A stretch of DNA of 64,000 nt, taken from positions 124,001 to 188,000 of the forward strand of contig NZ_JARXHX010000003.1 in NCBI RefSeq assembly GCF_031127835.1, written 5' to 3'. The notes under the pieces were generated by a model that saw only the letters and a list, made by a program, of their open reading frames with translations, was not told the origin of the DNA and ran no database searches. Positions 16,406-25,200 of the stretch are shown here, piece after piece. Position 1 is the stretch's first letter. Each line of letters starts with the position of its first letter. This DNA is from Pelagicoccus sp. SDUM812002. GTDB taxonomy: Bacteria > Verrucomicrobiota > Verrucomicrobiia > Opitutales > Opitutaceae. The translations under genes and the position numbers were made by a program.

Positions 16406-17239
16406 ATGAATCGACTCTTACCCGTACTCGGCCTCCTCGTCGCTATCAACTTCTCCAGCCTGCAGGCGCAAGACGATGACTTCTACATTTTCCTCTGCTT
16501 CGGCCAATCAAACATGGAAGGCTTTCCGGGGATTCCAGAATCGGAAAAAGGGCCGGTCAACCCTCGCTTCCAAGTTCTCGCCGCTGTGGACTTCCCCGAG
16601 ATGGGACGCGAAAAAGGGCATTGGTACACCGCCACCCCGCCCCTCAGCCGGCCCCCAGCTGGCCTTAGCCCCGCTGACTACTTCGGCCGCGCGCTCGTCG
16701 CCGCCTTGCCAGAGGACAAAAAAGTGGGCGTCATCAACGTCGCCGTGGGCGGCACCAAGATCGAGCTCTTCGACGAGACCACACGCGAATCCTACCTCGC
16801 CGACGCTCCCGATTGGCTGCACAACATCTCAAGCGCCTACAACAAGGATCCCTACGCCCGCCTCATCGAGATGGGCAAGCTTGCCCAAAAGGACGGCGTC
16901 ATCAAAGGCATCCTCCTCCACCAAGGCGAGTCGAACACCGGCGACAAGGAATGGCCCGCCAAGGTCGAGGCCGTCTACCAGAACATCCTGCACGACCTCG
17001 ACCTCGACGCGGTAGACGTCCCACTCCTCGCCGGCGAAGTCGTCGCCGCGGACCAAAACGGAAAGTGCGCCAGCATGAACGAAATCATCCGCACCCTCCC
17101 AGAAACCATCCCCACCGCCCACGTGGTCTCTTCCGAAGGCTGCCCCGACGGACCCGACGACCTCCACTTCTCTCCGGAAGGATACAAAATGCTCGGTACC
17201 CGTTACGCGGATACAATGCTCCCCCTTCTAAAAGACTAA
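16406..17239 (+). CDS. Secreted CE6-type carbohydrate acetylesterase (SASA family)
   Basis: 277 residues with a signal peptide ending after L-Q-A. The SGNH/GDSL-type fold is shown by block I F-G-Q-S-N-M-E-G (Ser35), the G-G-T-K-I-E stretch of the oxyanion region, the H-Q-G-E-S-N block characteristic of CE6 (Gln/Glu), and the C-terminal D-D-L-H-F-S-P-E-G-Y containing His254 and its partner Asp251. CE6 members remove O-acetyl groups from xylan. The protein is a single-domain enzyme of usual length. A CE1 esterase gene begins 18 bp downstream, so the two are co-transcribed and would together deacylate xylan for the GH43/GH39 enzymes encoded upstream. Confidence 0.88.
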   Translation: MNRLLPVLGLLVAINFSSLQAQDDDFYIFLCFGQSNMEGFPGIPESEKGPVNPRFQVLAAVDFPEMGREKGHWYTATPPLSRPPAGLSPADYFGRALVAALPEDKKVGVINVAVGGTKIELFDETTRESYLADAPDWLHNISSAYNKDPYARLIEMGKLAQKDGVIKGILLHQGESNTGDKEWPAKVEAVYQNILHDLDLDAVDVPLLAGEVVAADQNGKCASMNEIIRTLPETIPTAHVVSSEGCPDGPDDLHFSPEGYKMLGTRYADTMLPLLKD

Positions 17240-17257
17240 CCCCATCTCGACCCAACC

Positions 17258-18442
17258 ATGAAAACCTACCCCATACTCGCCACCCTCGCACTCTTCGCAA
17301 CGACGCTCGCCCAGGCTCAGCAGGCCAACGTCAACCTCGACTGGAACCCGCAGAAAAACACCGAGAACCTCACCCCCTTCAGCGCTCCGCTCAACTCGCC
17401 CGAAGTCCACGACGATCGCACCGTCACCTTCCGCGTCAAAGCCCCCGATGCCGAGAAAGTCGAACTCAACGGAGCAATCCTCGCCGCATTCGGACGCAGC
17501 TGGGGCGATACCATGCCCTTCGAAAAAGGCGACGACGGCATCTGGGAACTAATCATCGGCCCCGTCCGCCCCGACATCTACGCCTACCTTGTACAGGTCG
17601 ACGGCGTCCAAGTCCCCGACCCGTCTAACACCATCGCATCCTTCACTGGCATGCCGCCCTACAGCCAGCTCGTAGTACACGGCGACGAACCGGCATACTA
17701 CGACGCCAAAAACGTCCCCCACGGCACGATCGCCCGCCACATCTACCACTCCGACGTTACCGACGGCGAACGCGATCTCTACGTGTATACGCCTCCTGGA
17801 TACGATTCCTCCAAGAAATACCCCGTCCTCTACCTCATGGGCGGCAGCGGCGAACTCCCCCACAACTGGATCTACGACGGCCGGGCAAACTTCATCTTGG
17901 ATAACCTCTACGCCGAAGGAAAAGCCAAGCCCATGATCATGGTGATTCCCAATAACCAAGTCATTCACCGCAATCATCCAGAGCACCGCCAGCTGAGCTT
18001 CGGCATCCTGGAGCGCGAGCTCCGCCAACACGTCGTCCCCCTCGTCGACAGCAACTACTCCACTATCCAATCCCCCAGCGGCCGCGCCCTCTCCGGCCTC
18101 TCCATGGGCGGACGCCACACCATGATCGTCGGCCTCAACTCCCTCGATCTCTTCGGCTCCTTCGGAATTCTCAGCGCGGGTGCAACCGACGCCGAGGAAG
18201 TCCTTGCCGATTTCCTCAACGACCCAAAAGCCAATCAGAAAGTGGACTACCTCTTCATTGGCCAAGGAAAGCAGGAAGCAGAAGGCCGCTGGAACGACCG
18301 CGTTCAAGCGCTCGTCGACACCCTCAAAGCCCACGACATCGAATACGAGTATTCTGTCGCTGGATACACCGCCCACGACTGGGCCACCTGGCGCGCCCTT
18401 CTGCACGAGGACTTTCTCCCCAACCTCTGGCGCGACCAGTAA
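17258..18442 (+). CDS. Secreted CE1-type esterase with N-terminal E-set domain (copy 1)
   Basis: 394 residues; signal peptide ends after A-Q-A. Residues about 45-130 are an E-set/CBM48-like beta-sandwich (V-T-F-R-V-K-A-P-D-A) that is standard in front of bacterial feruloyl esterase-like CE1 enzymes. The alpha/beta-hydrolase domain starts at about 155 (Y-V-Y-T-P-P-G-Y), with nucleophile Ser282 in G-L-S-M-G-G and catalytic His373 in A-H-D-W-A-T-W. CE1 enzymes cleave ferulate or acetate from arabinoxylan. Two further paralogues with the same architecture are at 48574 and 52117. This copy is less similar to those two: it lacks their H-G-G-G-E-D loop and has M-G-G-S-G-E-L instead, so its acyl specificity may differ. 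It ends 12 bp before the convergent MFS gene. Confidence 0.86.
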   Translation: MKTYPILATLALFATTLAQAQQANVNLDWNPQKNTENLTPFSAPLNSPEVHDDRTVTFRVKAPDAEKVELNGAILAAFGRSWGDTMPFEKGDDGIWELIIGPVRPDIYAYLVQVDGVQVPDPSNTIASFTGMPPYSQLVVHGDEPAYYDAKNVPHGTIARHIYHSDVTDGERDLYVYTPPGYDSSKKYPVLYLMGGSGELPHNWIYDGRANFILDNLYAEGKAKPMIMVIPNNQVIHRNHPEHRQLSFGILERELRQHVVPLVDSNYSTIQSPSGRALSGLSMGGRHTMIVGLNSLDLFGSFGILSAGATDAEEVLADFLNDPKANQKVDYLFIGQGKQEAEGRWNDRVQALVDTLKAHDIEYEYSVAGYTAHDWATWRALLHEDFLPNLWRDQ

Positions 18443-18454
18443 AGTCCCCCCGTC

Positions 18455-19678
18455 TCACGCTCCAGCCCGACGTCTCGACGCAAAATAAAGCCCACCCAGG
18501 ACGACCACAAAAACCACCAAGAACACGGGCACGACCTCCAGCGAAAAACGATTCGCCAGAACCCCCACCAAACTCGGCAAACAAGCGGCCCCTAGCCCAG
18601 CGGCCGCTATCTGCATGCCCATGGTATTGCTGAGATGCTTCGTCCCCACCCGACGATGTGTACCAGACACCATGCCGGGAAAGATCGGGGCAAAAGCGAA
18701 ACCAATTAATCCAACCGCAACCAACCCCAGCCAGCCCACCGGATTCCAGGCGAAGAGCAAACTGCCAGTCAAAGCGAGACCTAGGCTGCCCAAAACCAAA
18801 CGATGGTTTCCGAGAAGACCGGCAAACACCCCGGCCACCATTCGCCCCACCGTAAACATTCCCCAGTAAACCCCGACCCAAAGACCCGCGCTCGCGCCGG
18901 CGACTCCCCGTGACTCCGTCAACAGCGAATACGCCCAATGCCCCAGCGTCATTTCTAAGCCGGTATAAGTGAAAAATAGCCCCATGCTAATCCAAACCGA
19001 CAAGTCCCCCAACGACTCCCAAAAGCTCGCTTCACGCACCTGGTAAGACTCAGCAGGGCTGACCGCCTCCTCTGCCCCAGCATCCTCCAAAGCGCTCTGC
19101 TCTGTCGCCTCGGCCACCGTCCCACTTTCCCACCGATTTGCTGTCAGCAAAAAGCAAACGCCGAGCGTCACCTGCGCCCCGCCCACTACCCAGTAGCCCG
19201 CCCGCCACGTCTCAGCAAGATTCAGCCCCGCTGTCATGATCAAGGGACCCAGCGTTATCCCCACCCCGAAACTGGCGTGCAGCCACTGCATCAGCCGTTC
19301 GCTATGGTGTTTCGCGACGTAAGTGTTGAGGCCCGCGTCAATCGCTCCCGCCCCCAGCCCGACCACAATCCCAATCGCGACAACCAGCCACCAAGACGGA
19401 GCCACCGTGAAACCGAGCAGCGCCGCCCCCGTTGCCGCGCAGCTAAAAGCGAGCAAGCGGCCAATCCCCAGCCTACGGCTAAGGATACCGCTAAAAAAGC
19501 TGCTTAGCATATAGCCGATCATGTTGGAAATCAGCAACGGTCCCAGAGCATCGAGTGGTCTCCCAAACTCATAGCGCATCGACGGCCAAGCCACCCCCAA
19601 CAACCCATCCGGCAAACCGAGCGAAATGAAGGCGACAAAAGAAAGAGCGATCAGCAAAAGGCGGCGTCGGTCAGTCAT
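18455..19678 (-). CDS. MFS transporter, FucP/sugar-permease-like
   Basis: 407 residues with about 12 hydrophobic helices and the MFS loop pattern (G-x-L-S-R-R-L-G-I-G-R-L-L-A after helix 2, and a repeated motif in the second half). The hydrophilic insertion after helix 6 (around residues 180-220, rich in Glu/Ala) is the usual central loop. The sequence D-A-G-L-N-T-Y-V-A and the helix pattern resemble fucose-permease-type MFS proteins. The likely role is sugar or oligosaccharide import across the inner membrane. It is on the strand opposite the xylan genes, converging on the CE1 gene with a 12-bp gap and diverging from the GH44 gene, so it may share regulation with GH44 through the 315-bp intergenic region. 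Substrate not deducible. Confidence 0.82.
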   Translation of the reverse strand: MTDRRRLLLIALSFVAFISLGLPDGLLGVAWPSMRYEFGRPLDALGPLLISNMIGYMLSSFFSGILSRRLGIGRLLAFSCAATGAALLGFTVAPSWWLVVAIGIVVGLGAGAIDAGLNTYVAKHHSERLMQWLHASFGVGITLGPLIMTAGLNLAETWRAGYWVVGGAQVTLGVCFLLTANRWESGTVAEATEQSALEDAGAEEAVSPAESYQVREASFWESLGDLSVWISMGLFFTYTGLEMTLGHWAYSLLTESRGVAGASAGLWVGVYWGMFTVGRMVAGVFAGLLGNHRLVLGSLGLALTGSLLFAWNPVGWLGLVAVGLIGFAFAPIFPGMVSGTHRRVGTKHLSNTMGMQIAAAGLGAACLPSLVGVLANRFSLEVVPVFLVVFVVVLGGLYFASRRRAGA

Positions 19679-19993
19679 ACGGTCCTCAACAAAAGAAAGT
19701 GAAACCGAAACGTCGACATCCTCCCGCCACTAAAGCGAGTTCGAACTGCGCTAAAAGTACGAGAGTCAAACGGAAGCGTGGACAAAGCGTGTTTGCGCCT
19801 CGATAGACACAGCCATCCCTGATCGTCAGCATCGAGCTCGCCCGCGTTTAGCAAAAAGTCGAAAATACGCTAAGCTCCCAACAACCCCAAACGACCTAAC
19901 CAACATATTTAATCTAACGCTAAATCATCCAAGATTGATCCCACGACCCTTTGCCTCCATATCTCCATTCTACCCTAAAAAAACACACCAGCT
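19679..19993. promoter_or_regulatory. 315-bp divergent intergenic region, MFS / GH44
   Basis: It should hold promoters for both the MFS gene and the GH44 gene. A short element, CGCTAA, recurs three times (near 19750, 19866 and 19916), the last within TAACGCTAAA close to the GH44 side. This could be part of a regulator site but is short enough to be chance. No gene or strong hairpin is visible. Confidence 0.35.
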
Positions 19994-21880
19994 ATGCCCC
20001 TCTCCCCCCGAACCTCTCCAAAGCACAAAACGAGCAAATTCCTCGCCACCGCCGCTGCCTTCGCACTCGCGAACGCGCTCGCCGCAGAGCCCGTCACCTT
20101 CGAAATTCACCTCGACGGCGAGCTCACGGAAATCAGTCCGCTCATCTACGGTCTCAACGACTGGAATCGCGACGAGAGCACCGAAGTCCTCAACTACACC
20201 CTCGAACGCATGGGCGGCAACCGCATGACGGGTTACAACTGGGAAAACAACTACTCCAACGCCGGCAACGACTACATCCACCACAACGACGGAGGGCTTG
20301 CCTCCCAAGCAGAACCCGAGGATCGCCTCAAGCCCGGCCAAGCCGTTCGCCTCAGCGTCGACCACGCCCAAGCTGGCGGCCGCCCCAGCCTCGTCACCCT
20401 CCAGCTCGCAGGCTACGTCGCCGCCGATAGCAACGGCACCGTGAGCGAAAACGAGGCCGCACCAAGCGAGCGCTGGAAAGAAGTCGCCATTCGAAAAGAC
20501 GGTGACCTCTCGGTCACCCCCGACACCAGCGACGCCTTCGTCTACCTCGACGAGCAAGTCAACTTCCTCCTACAAACCTACGGCCCCTCCGCCGAGGGCG
20601 GCGTCTTCGCCTACAGCCTAGACAACGAGCCGGCCGTCTGGCCCTTCACTCACGAACGCATCCACCCGGAACGCCCGACCGTATCCGAAATTGTATCCAA
20701 AGGAGCAGACACCGCAGAGATGGTCAAAGAGCTCGACCCGAATGCCCTCATATTCGGCCCCGCACTCTACGGCTGGGGCGCCTACGTCGATTTCTCCGCC
20801 CCGGACTGGTCGTCCTACTCCAGTGAATACGATTGGTTTCTCAGCGCCTACCTCGGCGAGATGAAAAAACGCTCCGACGCAGCAGGCCATCGCCTGCTCG
20901 ATGTCTTGGATATTCACTACTATCCCGAAGTCTCAGTAGTCACCGGAAAAGACAGCCAGAACAACGACGTCTACACCCGCATCACCGACAGCTCCAACGA
21001 CAGCGAAGCCCTCACTCAAGCCCGCCTCCAAGCCCCTCGTTCCCTTTGGGATTCTAGCTATGTCGAAGAAAGCTGGGTCACTCAACACAGCACCGGCGGC
21101 CAGCCCATCGAACTCTTCCAACGCATCCACCCTTCCATCGAAACCCACAACCCTGGCACTAAGCTCGCCATCACCGAATACAACTTTGGCGGAGCTGAAA
21201 ACTTCAGTGGTGGTCTCGTCCAAGCCGATGTATTGGGAATCTACGGACGCTACGGACTTTACGCAGCCTGCTTTTGGGGCGACGTCGACGGCTTCGTCGT
21301 ACCAGGCTTCAACATCTATCGCGACTACGACGGACAAGGCTCAACCTTCGGCGACATCAGCATTCCCACCTCAACCACAGATGCCGCCTCCTATTCCTGC
21401 TACGCCTCCATCGATAGCCAAACCAGCGACCTACACGTCATCGCCATCAACAAGACCGACATCGCCCAAGACGTCATACTAGACTTCAAAGACGATTCCC
21501 TTCGTTTCGAGCGCATGCAGGCATTCGGTTTCAGCGAGGCAACCGGTCCAAATATTCAAAACATGGGCAGCTGGGAGGCTAATTTCAGCAGCGAGATAGA
21601 AATCACCCTGCCCGCCCATTCCAGCATACACTTTATTATCGAAGGCCCCGATAGAGAATACGATAAGCTTACCATTCAAGGATCCGACCCAGAGGGAGTC
21701 ATCACTACCCAATTCCGCCCCAGCGTCGGCACCCCCTACTTACTCCAATACAGCGAAGACCCAAACACATGGAGCGACCCCGGAGATACAATTCCTGGCG
21801 ATGGACAAGCCCGCGACATAAAACTCGCACCGACGGGGACTACGGACTTTTGGAAAATCGAGGGAAAACGAGTACAATAG
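19994..21880 (+). CDS. Secreted GH44 endo-glucanase/xyloglucanase-type enzyme
   Basis: 628 residues. The N-terminus is basic and hydrophobic, with signal cleavage probable after A-L-A-A. The GH44 signatures are clear: I-Y-G-L-N-D-W near the start, R-M-G-G-N-R-M-T-G-Y-N-W-E-N-N, the acid/base Glu212 in S-L-D-N-E-P-A-V-W and the nucleophile Glu395 in A-I-T-E-Y-N-F-G-G, with W-G-D at the end of the barrel. GH44 enzymes are retaining endoglucanases acting on carboxymethylcellulose, xyloglucan, mannan or lichenan-like glucans. The last 70-80 residues (L-L-Q-Y-S-E-D-P-N-T-W) resemble a short repeat module common at the C-terminus of Opitutae secreted proteins. It is the only clear cellulose/xyloglucan endo-enzyme in the window. 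Confidence 0.9.
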   Translation: MPLSPRTSPKHKTSKFLATAAAFALANALAAEPVTFEIHLDGELTEISPLIYGLNDWNRDESTEVLNYTLERMGGNRMTGYNWENNYSNAGNDYIHHNDGGLASQAEPEDRLKPGQAVRLSVDHAQAGGRPSLVTLQLAGYVAADSNGTVSENEAAPSERWKEVAIRKDGDLSVTPDTSDAFVYLDEQVNFLLQTYGPSAEGGVFAYSLDNEPAVWPFTHERIHPERPTVSEIVSKGADTAEMVKELDPNALIFGPALYGWGAYVDFSAPDWSSYSSEYDWFLSAYLGEMKKRSDAAGHRLLDVLDIHYYPEVSVVTGKDSQNNDVYTRITDSSNDSEALTQARLQAPRSLWDSSYVEESWVTQHSTGGQPIELFQRIHPSIETHNPGTKLAITEYNFGGAENFSGGLVQADVLGIYGRYGLYAACFWGDVDGFVVPGFNIYRDYDGQGSTFGDISIPTSTTDAASYSCYASIDSQTSDLHVIAINKTDIAQDVILDFKDDSLRFERMQAFGFSEATGPNIQNMGSWEANFSSEIEITLPAHSSIHFIIEGPDREYDKLTIQGSDPEGVITTQFRPSVGTPYLLQYSEDPNTWSDPGDTIPGDGQARDIKLAPTGTTDFWKIEGKRVQ

Positions 21881-22274
21881 CCCTAGCCCTTTATTTTCTA
21901 TAACTCCGGATATAGAACTTCCATACCCTTACCCGTATATAAATTATTACCGCTTTTTTAGACCCTCAAAGATAGAAAGGAAATATACTATATAAAGTAC
22001 TTTTGGTACAATCGCAACTTGTACCTAAGGCCAATACTTTTCATCTTTTTCGAATCCCCAAGACACGCCCCAGTTATTCCCAAGAATGAACAAGCAAAAA
22101 AAACCTGTCCGAACGCTTTTACGTTTCACGCCACTCATTCTTGCGACGTTGCACCACCGCCGCCGCTGCAACCGGACTCCTGCTCTAACCACCCCACAAT
22201 AGACAATTGCTCAACGAGTCCACTGGGATACGCGCATCATCATATGCTGCCTTTGCCCGAAGCTCACTCTAAAT
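21881..22274. other. 394-bp gap before the subtilase gene
   Basis: The first part is strongly AT-rich. It contains the inverted repeat TTCTATA/TATAGAA (21896-21917, 8-nt spacer), a possible operator or promoter element. The second part contains the truncated oxidoreductase leader described in the next entry. Nothing recognisable lies between 22189 and the subtilase ATG. Confidence 0.5.
22086..22188 (+). pseudogene. Truncated 5' end of a Tat-exported Gfo/Idh oxidoreductase gene
   Basis: The sequence begins ATGAACAAG like the intact oxidoreductase gene at 28382. After a run of eight A, the frame shifts: 25 nt separate the ATG from the GAACGC block instead of 27. From 22111 the shifted frame reads E-R-F-Y-V-S-R-H-S-F-L-R-R-C, then T-T-A-A-A-A-T-G-L-L-L, then TAA at 22186. 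The intact leader has R for the H, V for the first T, and P before the last L, so 22 of 25 residues match while 19 of 75 bases differ, mostly at third positions. The twin-arginine pair is R-H here. Everything after the leader is missing. It is therefore a decayed paralogue, not a recent copying artefact. Confidence 0.8.
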
Positions 22275-25200
22275 ATGAAGATACGCAATTTCGTTACAGC
22301 GGCAGTTCTCGCAGCGTCAATTGCGGGCATTGCGGTGCTCACAGTCAAAGAACCTCTCCGAAATCGGTCAAAGTCCCTAGCAACTGAAGCATCACACGAC
22401 CGCTCATCGCATCACGCAACCTCTACTAGATTCGACAAAGAGTCACCCAACCCTTCCCTACCTCCAAGCGAACAGCTTCAATACAAAAACCCCAAGGACT
22501 GGAGCAAAGCCACAGTCTTAAGCGAACGCATCGAAACAACCGAGGGATCGGGCGCCACCCAAAAACGACGCCATCGTATCGTATCCACACCCGACTTCAC
22601 GTATCCAATACGTATCACAGAATCTCTACGCCTAAACGAAGACGGCGAAGAGACCGTCGAGCGAATCATTTCTGCATACGTGGCAAACCAAATAGTCCTC
22701 AGCTCTGAATCCGAACTCGAACTTCGAGAAGCCGAGCAAATCGCTGAAGCGCTGGGATGGACAGTGCGAAGCCACTACCCGAACTCGTCCTTAGCAGTCA
22801 TCGAGACCACAAAAATCGAACTCGATACCGTCGAGACCGCTCTCGCGGTTCTAGCCAACGCCAACTCGGTCGTAACCGCCGAGCAAAACGAGATCCTTTA
22901 CGCCCTAACCGCGCCGAACGACCCCAGGTATCAACTCGGACACCAATCGTCGCTCGAACCTCCAGAAGACTTCGGCATCAACGCTCTCGCAGGTTGGGGC
23001 GTGCGAACAAACTCAGACTCCGTCATCGTCGCCATTGTCGATTCTGGTATTCGTCTCGACCATCAGGACCTGGCGGCGAATCTGTGGACGAACGAATATG
23101 AGATTCCAGGGAACGGTATCGACGACAACCAAAACGGCTATGTTGACGATGTCCACGGAATCAACGCCATCGCACGCGATGGGGATCCGTCCGACGACAA
23201 TGGCCATGGCACCCATATAGCAGGTATCATTGGGGCGGGCGGCAACAACGGAATAGGGATCAGCGGCGTCGCATGGCATAGCAACTTGATGGCCATAAAA
23301 GCCCTGAACGACGCCGGTCGCGGTGTCGCCTCAGATGTCATCGTCGGCATCGACTACGCTGGCCAAAACGGGGCGAAGGTCGTGAATGCGAGTTGGGGAA
23401 CCGACGTCTACTCGATTAGTCTGCAATATGCCATCGAACGCCTGAACGAGAAAGGAGCGGTCCTCGTAGCAGCTGCTGGAAACGATTCACTCGACATCGA
23501 CATACCGAAAGACCGAATCTTCCCAGCCGCTTACTCCAACTCCAATATCCTATCAGTCGCCAACTCTACTTTAGACGGCAGTCAAACTGGCACTACCAAC
23601 TGGGGGAAACGCAACGTCGATATTGCAGCGCCAGGAGAGGACATCCTATCAACTTGGCACACCTCTACCGATGCCTACACGACCCAATCCGGAACGTCTA
23701 TGTCGGCTGCATTCGCCACAGGAATTCTCGCCCTCACAGCCGCAGAGTACCCTGATTCAAGCGCCACTGAGCTCATCGATCGTATTTGCCTAACCACTAC
23801 CCGTTCCCGAAACCTTTCACGCGTCACAAAATTTGGCGGCATCCCTAATCTCTATACATGCCTAACAGCTCAAGAACTTCCTCATGTCCCCATACTCTGG
23901 AGCGGCAGTGAAACGGACCCCATCCGCTTCACGGGGGAAGATGCGAGCTTCAGCGTGGAAGCTGAGAGCGATACCGAAATTTCCTACAAATGGTACCTCG
24001 ATGACGAAATCATTCCCGACGAAACCGACCCCAGTATCCAAATACTAGAGATTGCGCCCTCCGATGAAGGCGAGTATGTTCTAGTCGCTACCAATGACGA
24101 AGGACAGGCTGAACTAAGCTTCTTCCTAGACGTACTTGAGCCAAACCCCGCATTTCAAACAGCCTTGGATGCCAATTCGAGTATAACCATATACTCACCC
24201 AACAACACCCCTTGGCGCATCGCCTCAGACAAAACGAGCGAAGGAGACCAGATTTTAGAGTTTCCGTCCGACTCGCCTCGAGGCGAATCGAACCTCTACG
24301 CACGCGTGCACGGTCCAGCAACACTTCGTTTCAGATGGTTTGTCGACGACCAGCTAAACTCTGGCTTCTCCTTTCGCTTTGGAACCGAATCAGTCTCGAA
24401 AACGCCACAGCAGCGGGTTTGGCACTACTCCGAAATCGATCTACCTGAAGATATCGAGCATACACTCGCATGGTGGATGTTCATCTACTCCAAATCTTCC
24501 TTTCTGCGGCCGGTTCTCGCCAAAATAGATTCAATCAAAAGTTATCCTCTAAACCAAGCAGCTCCGCTAATCATTGAGCATCCCAGGGATTACGAAGGAA
24601 CAGTGGACAACAGGGTCGCGCTTTCTCTTTCGGCCATTGGCGACGACCTATCTTACCAATGGTACCAAAACGACTCGCCGCTTTCTGGCGCGAATGAGCC
24701 AAGCTTAAACCTCGGCTACCTAGAAGAAACCAAATCCGGCACCTACTACGCTATCGTAACCAGCCCCTACGGCTCAGAGCAAAGCCAGAACGCTACCGTT
24801 ACTTTCATAGACCAGGCAGACTTTCCTTCATTTATCGAGGACACAGCGACTTTTGAATACATCGTAGGAGACACAGCCGTCCTATCCCTTCCATTCCAAG
24901 GCACCGAACCCTTAACCTTCCAATGGTACCGCTACGACACACCGATCCCTGGCGCTACCCAATCTACCCTTCGCTTCGATCCTGTGGGTTTCGTTCACGG
25001 CGGCACATACAAATTGCGGATTTCAAATCCGCTAAGCCCCCAAGGACTCCTTAGCCGCGATGTTTACTTGCGGCTCATTCAACAAGGCATTCCACCACGC
25101 TTCTCCGAATCTCCTGAAATCACCCGCGACACAAAATTAGCATTCGGAGAATCAACCTACATCGAACCTTATGCACCCGAGAATGGGCACTTCGAGTATC

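Noticed and set aside
17549-18406. 285-codon minus frame opposite CE1 copy 1
   Set aside because: Shadow frame with repetitive Val/Gly/Glu composition; the plus-strand CE1 protein has the catalytic triad.
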